Made by a program: the position numbers and the translations under genes. Below, one piece after another: positions 9,236 to 17,570 of a DNA stretch of 37,689 bases. The notes beneath the pieces were generated by a model that worked only from the letters and a program-made list of their open reading frames with translations, ran no database searches and was not told where the DNA came from. This DNA is from Putridiphycobacter roseus. GTDB taxonomy: Bacteria > Bacteroidota > Bacteroidia > Flavobacteriales_D > Crocinitomicaceae. The DNA lies in the NCBI RefSeq assembly GCF_003234935.1, contig NZ_QKSB01000018.1, forward strand, positions 1-37,689, read 5' to 3'. Every line of letters begins with the position of its first letter. Position 1 is the first letter of the stretch.

Positions 9236-9987
9236 AAAATTCTTTTGATGGCTTTTTGTTTGCCAGTTGGTAATAGTTGTACAATTCCAACTCTTCTTAA
9301 ATCGATACAAATGAAAGGATCTTTCTCTATTTCCTTCCAAAATTGGAGCATACCTGCACTCCAATAGATATCGTCAAAAACTAAAATGGAACCATCTTTT
9401 GCATTTTCTTTGAAAAACTGATAGTACCTCAGGGTAGCTTCATAGGTGTGATTTCCATCTATGTAAACTAAACAAGGTTTATCCAAATAAGGCATTGTCT
9501 TATCTAAATTTTCGTCGAAAGCCCCAACTGTCAATGTAATATTATGTAAATTAAGGGTTTGGAAAGTATCTTTTGCAATTTTTGCAATATTAGGACACCC
9601 TTCAATTGTTAAAACTCTGTCCACACATTTGGCTAAATAACTGGTCCCCAATCCAAAATTAGTCCCTAATTCAATCGCTGACTCAAAATTAAACTGTTTT
9701 ATCAACGATTGATACAATAAGCCATACTTAGGTAGAATACTCGCCGTTTTTACAATATCGCTCACTCTTCTCAACCTATTTCCGTTATTCCTACCTGTAC
9801 CTAAGTCAATCACTTCAATATATTGCTTGTTTTCCAACAATGTAAGGTATCGATTATGAATATCTGAGGCATTCTTTGACCCTTTAATAGACTCAATTAT
9901 AGAAATTATTTTAATTTCGTTCTCGTTTAACCCTTTAGGGGATTCAATAAGAGATTGTAAAAGAAATTGAAGCTGTTTAAAAAACAT
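9232..9987 (-). CDS. Class I SAM-dependent methyltransferase
   Basis: A 251-residue Rossmann methyltransferase of the O-methyltransferase / Methyltransf_24 type. Visible motifs are ELGTNFGLGT (106-115, SAM-binding motif I), YIDGNHTYEA (175-184) and FDDIYW (204-209), the usual acidic residues around the active site. The substrate cannot be told. The frame is open upstream to 10182, but that part runs across the divergent DUF4301 gene and its promoter. The ATG at 9987 lies 6 nt after a perfect -7 box and is taken as the start. The 3' end overlaps the stop codon of the TonB-dependent receptor by 4 nt. Confidence 0.9.
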   Translation of the reverse strand: MFFKQLQFLLQSLIESPKGLNENEIKIISIIESIKGSKNASDIHNRYLTLLENKQYIEVIDLGTGRNNGNRLRRVSDIVKTASILPKYGLLYQSLIKQFNFESAIELGTNFGLGTSYLAKCVDRVLTIEGCPNIAKIAKDTFQTLNLHNITLTVGAFDENLDKTMPYLDKPCLVYIDGNHTYEATLRYYQFFKENAKDGSILVFDDIYWSAGMLQFWKEIEKDPFICIDLRRVGIVQLLPTGKQKAIKRIF

Positions 9988-9993
9988 ATAAAA

Positions 9994-10001
9994 CAAAGTT
10001 A
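9994..10001 (-). promoter_or_regulatory. -7 promoter box for the methyltransferase gene
   Basis: The minus strand reads TAACTTTG, a perfect TAnnTTTG, ending 6 nt before the ATG. Transcription would begin at or very near the start codon, suggesting a leaderless or almost leaderless mRNA. Confidence 0.45.
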
Positions 10002-10011
10002 AAATATAATG

Positions 10012-10019
10012 TATATTTG
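10012..10019 (+). promoter_or_regulatory. -7 promoter box for the DUF4301 gene
   Basis: TATATTTG is a perfect TAnnTTTG, 10 nt away from the oppositely directed box at 9994-10001. The two promoters must overlap, so the two transcripts may compete. Confidence 0.5.
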
Positions 10020-10066
10020 ATGCCCAACAACCATTAATTAAATGTCCTAGACTTAAAAATAAAATT

Positions 10067-11494
10067 TTGGAAGAACAAATACAAGCCCAATTAAATAAAA
10101 TAACTGCAGGCAATCCAACTATAGAATTAGTAAGACCATGCAGAATGGAAGATGGAATTCTATCTTTTGATTCAAACGACACCCTTCAACTAATACCTTT
10201 TTTTGATAAAGAAAAAGAAAAATTAGACATTACCTTCTTTATTCCTGCTTCAGGTTCTGGCTCAAGAATGTTTGATACCATGTTTGATTATTTAAATAAC
10301 ACCAAAGATTATAAACCTGACACCATAAAAACCGTTGAAAAATTCCTCAATAGCATTCATGAGTTTGCCTTTTTTAATAAAATTCCAATCAATTACAAAA
10401 AAGAAATAAAACTTGGCACCGTAAATATTCGCGATTTAGTTGAATCTATTGTTCTTGACAAACACCTTAATTTAGGTGGACTACCAAAGGGTTTAATTCC
10501 ATTTCACAGATATGGAAAATTTATTATCACCCCATTTCAAGAACACATTATTCAAGGTTCTAAAGTCGCAGGTGACAATGCTAATTTTCATTTCACTATC
10601 AATCCACAGTTTAAAGGAGAAATTGAAGAAACAATTCAAATTTTAAGAGCAATTACTGGTATTGAATTTAATTACTTTTTCTCTGAACAGAATGAAAAAA
10701 CACACGCTTTTGCTTTTGATAAAAACAATCACCCTGTAAAATTCAAAGATGGTGCTTATTTAAAAAGACCTGCAGGACATGGTGCCTTAATTCATAACTT
10801 AAACGAAATTGATTCTGACATTGTTTTCATCAAGAACATTGACAACATACAGCATTATTCAAAAGCAAAAAACTCCATTCAAACCCAAAAAATTCTTGGC
10901 GGAAAACTAATTCAATTTCAACAAAAAGTATTTGCCATTGTTCGTGAATTATTAAAGGAGAATAATGATTACCTAAAATCTATTGAAGCTATCAACGCTG
11001 AATACAAATTGGGCTTAAGTAAAGAAGACTTGGGAAATAAAACTTTTTTAATTCATTATTTTAACCGACCAATTAGAATCTGTGGAATGGTTAAGAACGA
11101 AGGCCAACCAGGTGGTGGACCATTTTGGGTAAGAGATAAAGATGGCATTACAAGTAAACAGATTATTGAAAAATCTCAAATTGATAAAAACACAGAACAA
11201 CTAAACATTTCCCTCCATGCTACCCACTTCAACCCAGTATACTTAGTGTGTGGCCTAAAAAATCATAAAAATGAAAAATATGATTTACACCAATTTAAAA
11301 ATGAAAACCATTACTTTCTAGTACAAAAAAAGAACAAAGGTAAAAGTATTAAGTATATTGAAGAACCTGGTCTTTGGAATGGCGCTATGTATAACTGGTT
11401 AACACTTTTTTATGAAATTGATTCCAATTGTTTTAGTCCCGTCAAAACAATTATGGATTTATTACACCCACTTCATGTAGAGGATAAAAATTAA
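10067..11494 (+). CDS. DUF4301 family protein
   Basis: A 475-residue protein of a family common in Bacteroidota and without a settled function. Conserved features are PASGSGSRMF (60-69), which resembles the glycine/arginine loop of sugar-nucleotidyltransferases, and a strongly conserved segment starting RPIRICGMVKN and containing GQPGGGPFWV. Near the C-terminus is ATHFNPVYLVCGLKN and then PGLWNGAMYNW. A nucleotidyltransferase-like fold is my inference. No ATG exists near the start: the frame begins with TTG at 10067, 47 nt after the -7 box. The next in-frame ATG (10145) would remove 26 residues that look family-like. It is probably followed by an independent promoter for the next gene. Confidence 0.88.
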   Translation: MEEQIQAQLNKITAGNPTIELVRPCRMEDGILSFDSNDTLQLIPFFDKEKEKLDITFFIPASGSGSRMFDTMFDYLNNTKDYKPDTIKTVEKFLNSIHEFAFFNKIPINYKKEIKLGTVNIRDLVESIVLDKHLNLGGLPKGLIPFHRYGKFIITPFQEHIIQGSKVAGDNANFHFTINPQFKGEIEETIQILRAITGIEFNYFFSEQNEKTHAFAFDKNNHPVKFKDGAYLKRPAGHGALIHNLNEIDSDIVFIKNIDNIQHYSKAKNSIQTQKILGGKLIQFQQKVFAIVRELLKENNDYLKSIEAINAEYKLGLSKEDLGNKTFLIHYFNRPIRICGMVKNEGQPGGGPFWVRDKDGITSKQIIEKSQIDKNTEQLNISLHATHFNPVYLVCGLKNHKNEKYDLHQFKNENHYFLVQKKNKGKSIKYIEEPGLWNGAMYNWLTLFYEIDSNCFSPVKTIMDLLHPLHVEDKN

Positions 11495-11512
11495 GAAATG
11501 ATAACTTTCTTA

Positions 11513-11520
11513 TAAATTTG
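11513..11520 (+). promoter_or_regulatory. -7 promoter box for the 460-residue protein gene
   Basis: TAAATTTG is a perfect TAnnTTTG, 14 nt before the ATG at 11535, in the 40-nt gap after DUF4301. No good -33 TTTG is seen. Confidence 0.45.
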
Positions 11521-11534
11521 ACGTACGATAAAAA

Positions 11535-12917
11535 ATGAACCATTCGATTAAGCATATTTCTTTCCTTTTTTTTCTGCTTAGTTTTCTTTTCATACTTTTT
11601 ATTGGTTTAAAAATAGTACTTAAACCTACTGACGATATTTATAAGCTTATTCCGGAAGAAAGTGAGATTGTAATAGAAATTAACCTTCAAAATTTCATCA
11701 AAGAAATAGTATATCAAAAAGTTTTCAATGCACAAAACAGTGAATTGATCGCTTTAGAAAATTCCAGCACCGAAAATTTTAAGGATATAATGAATGCTGG
11801 CATTGAAATCAATAGCAAGGCCATGCTGTTTTGCGAAAAATGGGCCAATAACTATGTCTGGTATGCTGTAATTCCACTACAAAACAAAAGTAAATTCGAA
11901 TCTTTTATCCAAAAGAAAACATCAGTAGACCAAGTACATTACACTAAAAAATATGCTTTAATACAGCTAAGTACTTCATCCCAACAAGCTGCGGTTACGA
12001 CCCATATTAATAACATCCTACAATCCAAAGTTAAATCTATAAACTCCAGTAATAAAATCACCCATGATTTTGAAGATGAGAATGAAATCAATGCGTACAT
12101 TAACATCAGCAATGCCACCCATATAAACGAAGGGTGTTTAAGTTTAAATTTTGAACAAAAGCAAATCAAACTATCTGGTTTCTTCCACCCTAAAGCAAGT
12201 GCGACCCCTCTAGAGCCCATTAAGTATAAAACTGACAAAGATGTTGCACTAAGCTTAATAACCTCTTTAAATCTACTCAACGCCTTTAATTTCATATTCC
12301 ATGACAGTTATCACGAAATTCCCGAATACAATCAAATGGCCTTAAATTTTGACGGAACAACATTGATGACCACCAATAATACCATTCCAATTGATATCTA
12401 TCCACATGTAAACATGGAGTTAGAAATTCTAAACAAAAATAACTGGTCTACTTTTTTAAATAAGCTTAATAGCAATGAAAATATCACGGTGGGTAAAGAC
12501 TCCATGGTATTAAATCTTCAAGGGAAGTTATTCTTGCAATATCATTTGAGTGAAAAATTGTTTAACCTATACCAAACACAGCAATCCTTTATACCAAACG
12601 AGACAAAAGGCCATTATTTCTCCTTATTTGCACAACCTGGTAAATTCATAGATAAAACCTTTTTTAAGAAAGATGAAAAAAACCCACCTAAGATCATAGC
12701 AAATATGAAAATAAATGTCATACAAACCATTTTGAATGATTTTCAATACATTAAAAATTTAGACACAGTGACTTTTGATATTTTTAAAGATGCAGAAAAT
12801 GCTGATTTTACAAGCGAAGGTAAAATTGTTTACAAAACGGAAAATAGCCATTCTATAATATCTACCATGTTGCTTTATCAAAATTTCATGAACACCTTTG
12901 GCATTTTCTTAGAATAA
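11535..12917 (+). CDS. Hypothetical membrane-anchored or exported protein, 460 residues
   Basis: I do not recognise the family. The N-terminus (about 8-29) is a strongly hydrophobic segment after MNHSIKH, which could be a signal anchor or uncleaved signal; there is no lipobox cysteine. The region just after it, around DDIYKLIPEESEIVIEINLQNF, is reminiscent of Bacteroidota DUF4836/DUF3352-like proteins in which 'IP...A.V' precedes a vesicle-like beta-rich exported domain, but this is weak. The rest is polar, rich in N, K and S, with alternating beta-type segments and no visible catalytic motif. It follows DUF4301 by 40 nt with its own -7 box. It ends 7 nt before the convergent C1 peptidase gene. 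Confidence 0.75.
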   Translation: MNHSIKHISFLFFLLSFLFILFIGLKIVLKPTDDIYKLIPEESEIVIEINLQNFIKEIVYQKVFNAQNSELIALENSSTENFKDIMNAGIEINSKAMLFCEKWANNYVWYAVIPLQNKSKFESFIQKKTSVDQVHYTKKYALIQLSTSSQQAAVTTHINNILQSKVKSINSSNKITHDFEDENEINAYINISNATHINEGCLSLNFEQKQIKLSGFFHPKASATPLEPIKYKTDKDVALSLITSLNLLNAFNFIFHDSYHEIPEYNQMALNFDGTTLMTTNNTIPIDIYPHVNMELEILNKNNWSTFLNKLNSNENITVGKDSMVLNLQGKLFLQYHLSEKLFNLYQTQQSFIPNETKGHYFSLFAQPGKFIDKTFFKKDEKNPPKIIANMKINVIQTILNDFQYIKNLDTVTFDIFKDAENADFTSEGKIVYKTENSHSIISTMLLYQNFMNTFGIFLE

Positions 12918-12924
12918 AAACCTG

Positions 12925-14508
12925 TTATTTCGACAATTCTAATACTAAAGCAACCGCATTTTTTTGTTTTGTATCACAATCAAAAGAGATTAACCCCTCC
13001 GTTGCATTAAAAGAAACATCTTCAATCAATTCATCTTTTAACGTGGCATAAACTTTCTGCTCATAAGAATCACCACTTGAGGCATTAATTGCTGCATTTA
13101 ATTTATTGAAGTCAAGCTTTTGCTTAGACACCACAATGGCTATATGGTCTTGCTTTCCTGTCTCATCAGGGTATAATGAATAATCTCTAGGAAACATTCT
13201 AGTACCTGTTATCCCACAATAAGGGGAATGTTTTGCAGTATAAGGAAACAAGGTATAACTTGAACCATCTTTTTCTTCTCCAAAAACATATACATAACAT
13301 TCAATAGAATTGGTAATCTCTATTTTAAAGTCTTCGTCTACTATTAGTGGAACCGTATTCTTAAAAGTCATTCCTCCTGCATATTCAAATGGAATATACT
13401 TTGCCGATTTATTAATGACAACACCAATTTTAGCACTTAATCTTTGGCTTGAAAATTTTTGGGCATCCCCCATTGGATATAATCCGTATGCCTCTTTTGT
13501 AAATTCTTCAAAATCTGAATACCTGATCCAAAACAATCCTTTATCTCCCCATTGTTCACCCCATGAATTCATTATTTGAAATGCCCCCTCTTCATTTGTC
13601 TTATAATCATCATAACCAATCACACACATGGCATGTCCTCCAAAACCACTTTGGCTGTAATCCTTATTAGTAGGCGTCCATAAACTGCGACCATTCATAT
13701 TACTCATAAAAGTTCCTCCTACCATCATTCCAATAACAACAGGTGCACCTTGAGATAAGTTTTGCTTGATGGCCAATAAATCCACTTGGTAATTGTTACC
13801 ATCTTTCGTCAATCTATTAAATCCTTTTGTTTTATATTTTGAAGCTTCTCTTATCTGTCCATCAGTAGGTTGCTTACCGCAATCATTTTCGTTATAACTA
13901 AATTTTGAAAAAGGCAAAGCACCACTATTATACATTAATTCCATTGCTTTCTGTAAATAAGTCCCCTGGCAATCTTTTAACGCAATTTGATTATAAACAA
14001 ACGAAGGACTAAAGGCAACATTATTTGGATTTTCTCCAGTCGCTTTTGAAAATAAAATGGTTCTAGCCGCATAACCACTACTCCACCCAACGCAAGATCC
14101 TTGTTGTCCTTGATTCATTCTTTTTGGACAATATTCTGCCAAACTAATTTTTTCAGGTAAAGGATTTTTTATGTTATCCGCCAAAGGCTCAAAAACCTCG
14201 GCCTTATCGTAAACTTCTTGATCCATATCTAACCCAGTACTAAACAAAGCACTTAAGGCATTACCGCCTCCATTTTCAGAAGAGCACATTTTCGAACCAC
14301 CCAAAAAGTAAACCGCCGCAGCTATTACCACAAGAATCAATACAACTTTTGGATTTTTCTTGAACAAATTCATGGCAAGCGGTAACAATGCCCCACCAAT
14401 TCCAGAGCCTAGACCACCACCACTACTACTATTGGAAGTTTTTGTTTTATATGTTTTTTTAGAACCGTTCCCGGAACCAGGATTATCTTTTCTAATTCTT
14501 ATTGGCAT
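12925..14508 (-). CDS. Membrane-anchored papain-like (C1) cysteine peptidase with DUF4384-like C-terminus
   Basis: A 527-residue protein. Order: basic glycine/serine-rich N-terminus (1-45), membrane segment (about 53-70), linker, papain-fold peptidase (about 118-345), C-terminal beta domain (about 355-527). The catalytic set is complete: Q133 and C139 in QGQQGSCVGWS, H292 in GFGGHAMCVIGY, N314 in NSWGEQWGDKG. The C-terminal part (FEYAGGM...IECYVYVFGEEKDGSSYTLFPY) resembles DUF4384, a domain often fused to caspase-like or C1 peptidases, but this is by eye. No cleavable signal is seen, so the catalytic domain probably faces the periplasm after an N-in anchor. The start at 14508 overlaps the end of the upstream small gene by 10 nt, suggesting translational coupling. 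Confidence 0.9.
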   Translation of the reverse strand: MPIRIRKDNPGSGNGSKKTYKTKTSNSSSGGGLGSGIGGALLPLAMNLFKKNPKVVLILVVIAAAVYFLGGSKMCSSENGGGNALSALFSTGLDMDQEVYDKAEVFEPLADNIKNPLPEKISLAEYCPKRMNQGQQGSCVGWSSGYAARTILFSKATGENPNNVAFSPSFVYNQIALKDCQGTYLQKAMELMYNSGALPFSKFSYNENDCGKQPTDGQIREASKYKTKGFNRLTKDGNNYQVDLLAIKQNLSQGAPVVIGMMVGGTFMSNMNGRSLWTPTNKDYSQSGFGGHAMCVIGYDDYKTNEEGAFQIMNSWGEQWGDKGLFWIRYSDFEEFTKEAYGLYPMGDAQKFSSQRLSAKIGVVINKSAKYIPFEYAGGMTFKNTVPLIVDEDFKIEITNSIECYVYVFGEEKDGSSYTLFPYTAKHSPYCGITGTRMFPRDYSLYPDETGKQDHIAIVVSKQKLDFNKLNAAINASSGDSYEQKVYATLKDELIEDVSFNATEGLISFDCDTKQKNAVALVLELSK

Positions 14509-14861
14509 AGTCTATAAATTTTTGAAATTTTGGTTTCACGCATCATTTTGTCAAGCTCCACCTTTGAATAAATATAATACATTTCTGTTCGAAAGGAATC
14601 TTTTAAAACCTGCTTACAGTCTGGTATGTTTTTTTTAAAGTTAAAAGAATGTACAAAAAAATAAAAGGAATCATTTTTTATTTCCTCCAATAAATACGGT
14701 GCGTAAATTGAATCAAATTGGAATATATATAAATCTTGTACTTCTGGATTTGAATAATAATCTTGTAATTTGGCATCTTTTAAATAATCATTACCAAAGT
14801 AAATGAATAAGCCTAAAAGTAAAATTACAATTCCATAATATTTTTTTATGAAATTTACCAC
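14499..14861 (-). CDS. Hypothetical small membrane protein, 120 residues
   Basis: Unrecognised. One hydrophobic segment (about 9-23) near the N-terminus is followed by a polar domain of about 95 residues with several aromatic residues and two cysteines (C82 and C119). It starts with GTG at 14861, only 6 nt after the SiaC-like gene, and overlaps the C1 peptidase start by 10 nt. This makes the three genes one translation-coupled unit. The arrangement suggests that it works with the peptidase or the SiaC-like protein, for example as a membrane partner, but nothing in its sequence proves this. Confidence 0.7.
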   Translation of the reverse strand: MVNFIKKYYGIVILLLGLFIYFGNDYLKDAKLQDYYSNPEVQDLYIFQFDSIYAPYLLEEIKNDSFYFFVHSFNFKKNIPDCKQVLKDSFRTEMYYIYSKVELDKMMRETKISKIYRLCQ

Positions 14862-14867
14862 CCGTTT

Positions 14868-15248
14868 TTAAAATTGATCTACCTCAATAATCTCAAATTC
14901 TAAATCTGGGAAAAGCAATTTCAACTCCCCCCCAACTTCTTGCATATCTTCATCATCCTCTTCGTAATACCAACAAATTTTTAGATTTGTTTTACTATTT
15001 AATAACTGTAATTTTCTAATTAAATTTCTAATTATTAAAGTAGTACTAGTATTAAAGTACTCCAGTTTAAATTCTACCAACGTTTTTTCATGGGGATGAG
15101 CAATATATGCATCAATAGCGTCGTGAAAAGGTTGGTAAAAAGCTCTAGGGTCTTCGGGGATTGAGATACCTGAAACATGAATTAAACCTTTAGAAGGAAT
15201 AACTTTTAATTTAGGTGTTTTTGCTGTTGCTTCAATTTTCAAAGACAT
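14868..15248 (-). CDS. SiaC family (DUF1987) regulatory phosphoprotein
   Basis: A 126-residue protein matching the SiaC pattern: ATAKTPKLKV near the N-terminus, an HVSGISIPEDPRAFY segment (24-38), LEYFNTSTT (62-70) and CWYYEEDDEDMQEVGGELK. In Pseudomonas, SiaC is phosphorylated on the threonine of the equivalent YFNTSS motif by SiaB, dephosphorylated by SiaA, and controls a diguanylate cyclase. Here the region T67-S68-T69 is the likely phospho-site. No SiaA (PP2C), SiaB or GGDEF gene lies in the window. It is the first gene of an operon with the 120-residue protein and the C1 peptidase, and has its own -7 box at 15271-15278. Confidence 0.88.
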   Translation of the reverse strand: MSLKIEATAKTPKLKVIPSKGLIHVSGISIPEDPRAFYQPFHDAIDAYIAHPHEKTLVEFKLEYFNTSTTLIIRNLIRKLQLLNSKTNLKICWYYEEDDEDMQEVGGELKLLFPDLEFEIIEVDQF

Positions 15249-15270
15249 TTCATAAGGTTAGTATGAACTC

Positions 15271-15278
15271 CAAATATA
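15271..15278 (-). promoter_or_regulatory. -7 promoter box for the SiaC-like gene
   Basis: The minus strand reads TATATTTG, a perfect TAnnTTTG, 22 nt before the ATG at 15248. It separates the SiaC-like/C1 peptidase unit from the S46 peptidase gene upstream. Confidence 0.5.
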
Positions 15279-15327
15279 AAAATAAGTATCTCGTTTTAAG
15301 AAAAAAGTTATTAAAACTTTTACATTT

Positions 15328-17463
15328 TTATTTAATCAAAGTCATTTCATCTACTAAGTGCTTCGCATTTCCATACTTATCAATTACCCATAAAACATAC
15401 CTAATATCTACAGCAATGTTACGACAACGTGATTCATCAAAATAAAAATCGCTCATGGTACTCTCCCAACTTCTGTCAAAATTAATCCCCATTAAGTTTC
15501 CTTCCGCATCAATTACCGGACTACCTGAATTTCCACCTGTAGTGTGATTTGAAGCTGTAAAACAAACCCACAATTCACCGTCTTGTGTATACGCGCCATA
15601 ATCCTTTTTTAAATACAATTCTCTTAGACGATCAGTAACTTCAAAGTCTGGATTATTTTCTGCATTTTTTTGAAATATACCATCTATGGTCGTATAATGT
15701 TTATAAGTCATACCATCATAAGGAGCAGACCCATCTACCTTGCCATAAGTAATTCTTAGCGTTGAATTGGCATCTGGCCATGTCTTCTTATCTGGAAACA
15801 TTACCATGATCCCTTCTAAATACAACTTCATTAATTCCTCTTCTTGTTGTGAGAATTTTGAAAAAGCGCGAGCTACCTTTTCACGATAAGCGTTGATAAT
15901 GGAATTAGCATGTAAAAACGCCGGATCTTTCGCTAATTTTTTATGTTGTTTTTTAGAAAAACCATTTAAATAAGTCATCATTTTTTCCTCATTTAAAAAA
16001 ATAGATTTTTTAAATATTTTAGCTCCTATAGATGCCCAGTTTTCTTTTAATCCACTTGGTAACAATGCAGCGTCTACATTTTCAATGTACATTGGGGTTA
16101 AGGCATTATATATTTTTTGATCAATGGCCACATTATAATTTTTGAAAAAACTTTGGGTTATTTTTTTTAACTTCTCCACTTCCGCATTCAGCAAATCATC
16201 CGCTTCTAATTTTGTGTAATCGTGAATTAGTGTGTTAAAACTTTGCGCATACTTGATAAATTCTGGGCCATAATAAAAATACTCCACTAACATGGCAAAT
16301 GCCAATTCATATTTTCCATTATTCTCCTGTAAATTTGCCAACTGCTCAATTAATGGATAGTATTTTTCTTTCCATAAAGTTCTTTCACTTGCTTTTAGCA
16401 AGTAAGTTTCTTCCCAATTTTTCTTTTTATCCAAAGCCCCTAACTCTGTTAAGCCTTTTAATTGACCAATCCATTTTTTCCACGCATTTGCTAATCTCGC
16501 TTGTTTAGATGCATATTGAATACGGATTAAATCATTTTCTCGCATGGCAGGTTTTAATATATCAATGGTTTGTTGCCTCATTGCAATTCGCAAAGGGCGT
16601 TCATGCGCCATGTAGAATTGCAGTTTTTTAGAAGAAAAATGCTGGTCTGTAGAACCTGGAAATCCATAAACCATAGTAAAGTCATTTTTTTGAATTGGCT
16701 TTAAACTAATCGGTAGAAAATGCAATGGTTGATAAGGTTTGTTGACAACATTATGCTGGGCAGGCTCATTTAAATCATTGGAATAAATTCTAAAAACTGA
16801 AAAATCACCTGTATGCCTTGGCCATACCCAATTATCAGTATCTCCTCCAAATTTACCTATTGCAGAAGGTGGCGTTCCCACCAATCGAATATCATTAAAG
16901 TCTTGCGTCACTAACATATAATACTCATTGCCTAAGTTAAATGGTTTTATTTTGGCTTGATAACTGTTCCCTTCCACTGCTTTTTTCTCTAGTTCCTTGA
17001 TGTTTTTTTCAATCGTTTTGCTTCTTGACAACAGGTCCATTTCGGCTGTAACACCATTAAAAACCTGAGATGTAACATCTTCGATTCTCTTAACAAAAGT
17101 AACGTGTAACCAAGGACAGGCCAATTCAGATGCTTTATCTTTTGCCCAGAATCCGTTTTTTAATAAATCGTTCTCTAAAGATGAATGTTTTTGTATCGCA
17201 TCAAATCCGCAATGGTGGTTAGTCAATATTAAGCCTTCATTTGAAACTAACTCAGCAGTACACCCGCCATTAAATTGTAAAACGGCATCTTTCAATGAAG
17301 TATTATTGGTATTGTATATTTGATCTTTGTCTAGTTTTAAACCATACGTTTTCATATCGGAGTAAAACATATCAATCAAAGACGGAATCCACATTCCTTC
17401 TGTTGCAAATGATGACAAACCACCAAACATGAAGACTACCAATAACAATACTACTTTTTTCAT
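15328..17463 (-). CDS. S46 family dipeptidyl-peptidase, DPP11-like
   Basis: Secreted serine exopeptidase releasing dipeptides from oligopeptides in the periplasm. Signal peptide of about 20 residues (ending SSFA), 711 residues in total, as usual for S46. Catalytic triad by motif: H84 in LTNHHCGF, D220 in HTGDFSVF, S646 in GGNSGSPV. R664 in NFDRSW lies 18 residues after the serine, the same spacing as Ser655 and Arg673 of Porphyromonas gingivalis DPP11, where this arginine gives Asp/Glu preference at P1; DPP7 has glycine there. So specificity for acidic residues is a fair inference. The gap of 79 nt to the next gene has its own promoter. Upstream a one-mismatch -7 box (TAACTTTA on the minus strand, 17484-17491) is present. 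Confidence 0.95.
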   Translation of the reverse strand: MKKVVLLLVVFMFGGLSSFATEGMWIPSLIDMFYSDMKTYGLKLDKDQIYNTNNTSLKDAVLQFNGGCTAELVSNEGLILTNHHCGFDAIQKHSSLENDLLKNGFWAKDKASELACPWLHVTFVKRIEDVTSQVFNGVTAEMDLLSRSKTIEKNIKELEKKAVEGNSYQAKIKPFNLGNEYYMLVTQDFNDIRLVGTPPSAIGKFGGDTDNWVWPRHTGDFSVFRIYSNDLNEPAQHNVVNKPYQPLHFLPISLKPIQKNDFTMVYGFPGSTDQHFSSKKLQFYMAHERPLRIAMRQQTIDILKPAMRENDLIRIQYASKQARLANAWKKWIGQLKGLTELGALDKKKNWEETYLLKASERTLWKEKYYPLIEQLANLQENNGKYELAFAMLVEYFYYGPEFIKYAQSFNTLIHDYTKLEADDLLNAEVEKLKKITQSFFKNYNVAIDQKIYNALTPMYIENVDAALLPSGLKENWASIGAKIFKKSIFLNEEKMMTYLNGFSKKQHKKLAKDPAFLHANSIINAYREKVARAFSKFSQQEEELMKLYLEGIMVMFPDKKTWPDANSTLRITYGKVDGSAPYDGMTYKHYTTIDGIFQKNAENNPDFEVTDRLRELYLKKDYGAYTQDGELWVCFTASNHTTGGNSGSPVIDAEGNLMGINFDRSWESTMSDFYFDESRCRNIAVDIRYVLWVIDKYGNAKHLVDEMTLIK

Positions 17464-17570
17464 ACTTTTTTATTTTAAAGCCATAAAGTTAATGGATTTT
17501 TGTTTTCTTTATAGAGAATCGTGAGGATTCCTCCTTAGAATTTAAATTTAATCGTCTTAAATGATATAAT

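Noticed and set aside
9988..10182. A 65-residue N-terminal extension of the methyltransferase
   Set aside because: It crosses the divergent promoter pair and the DUF4301 coding region. The conserved protein starts at the ATG at 9987.
15302..15326. AT-only hairpin (AAAAGTT/AACTTTT) after the S46 peptidase
   Set aside because: All-AT 7-bp stem, common by chance in this DNA; no good terminator.
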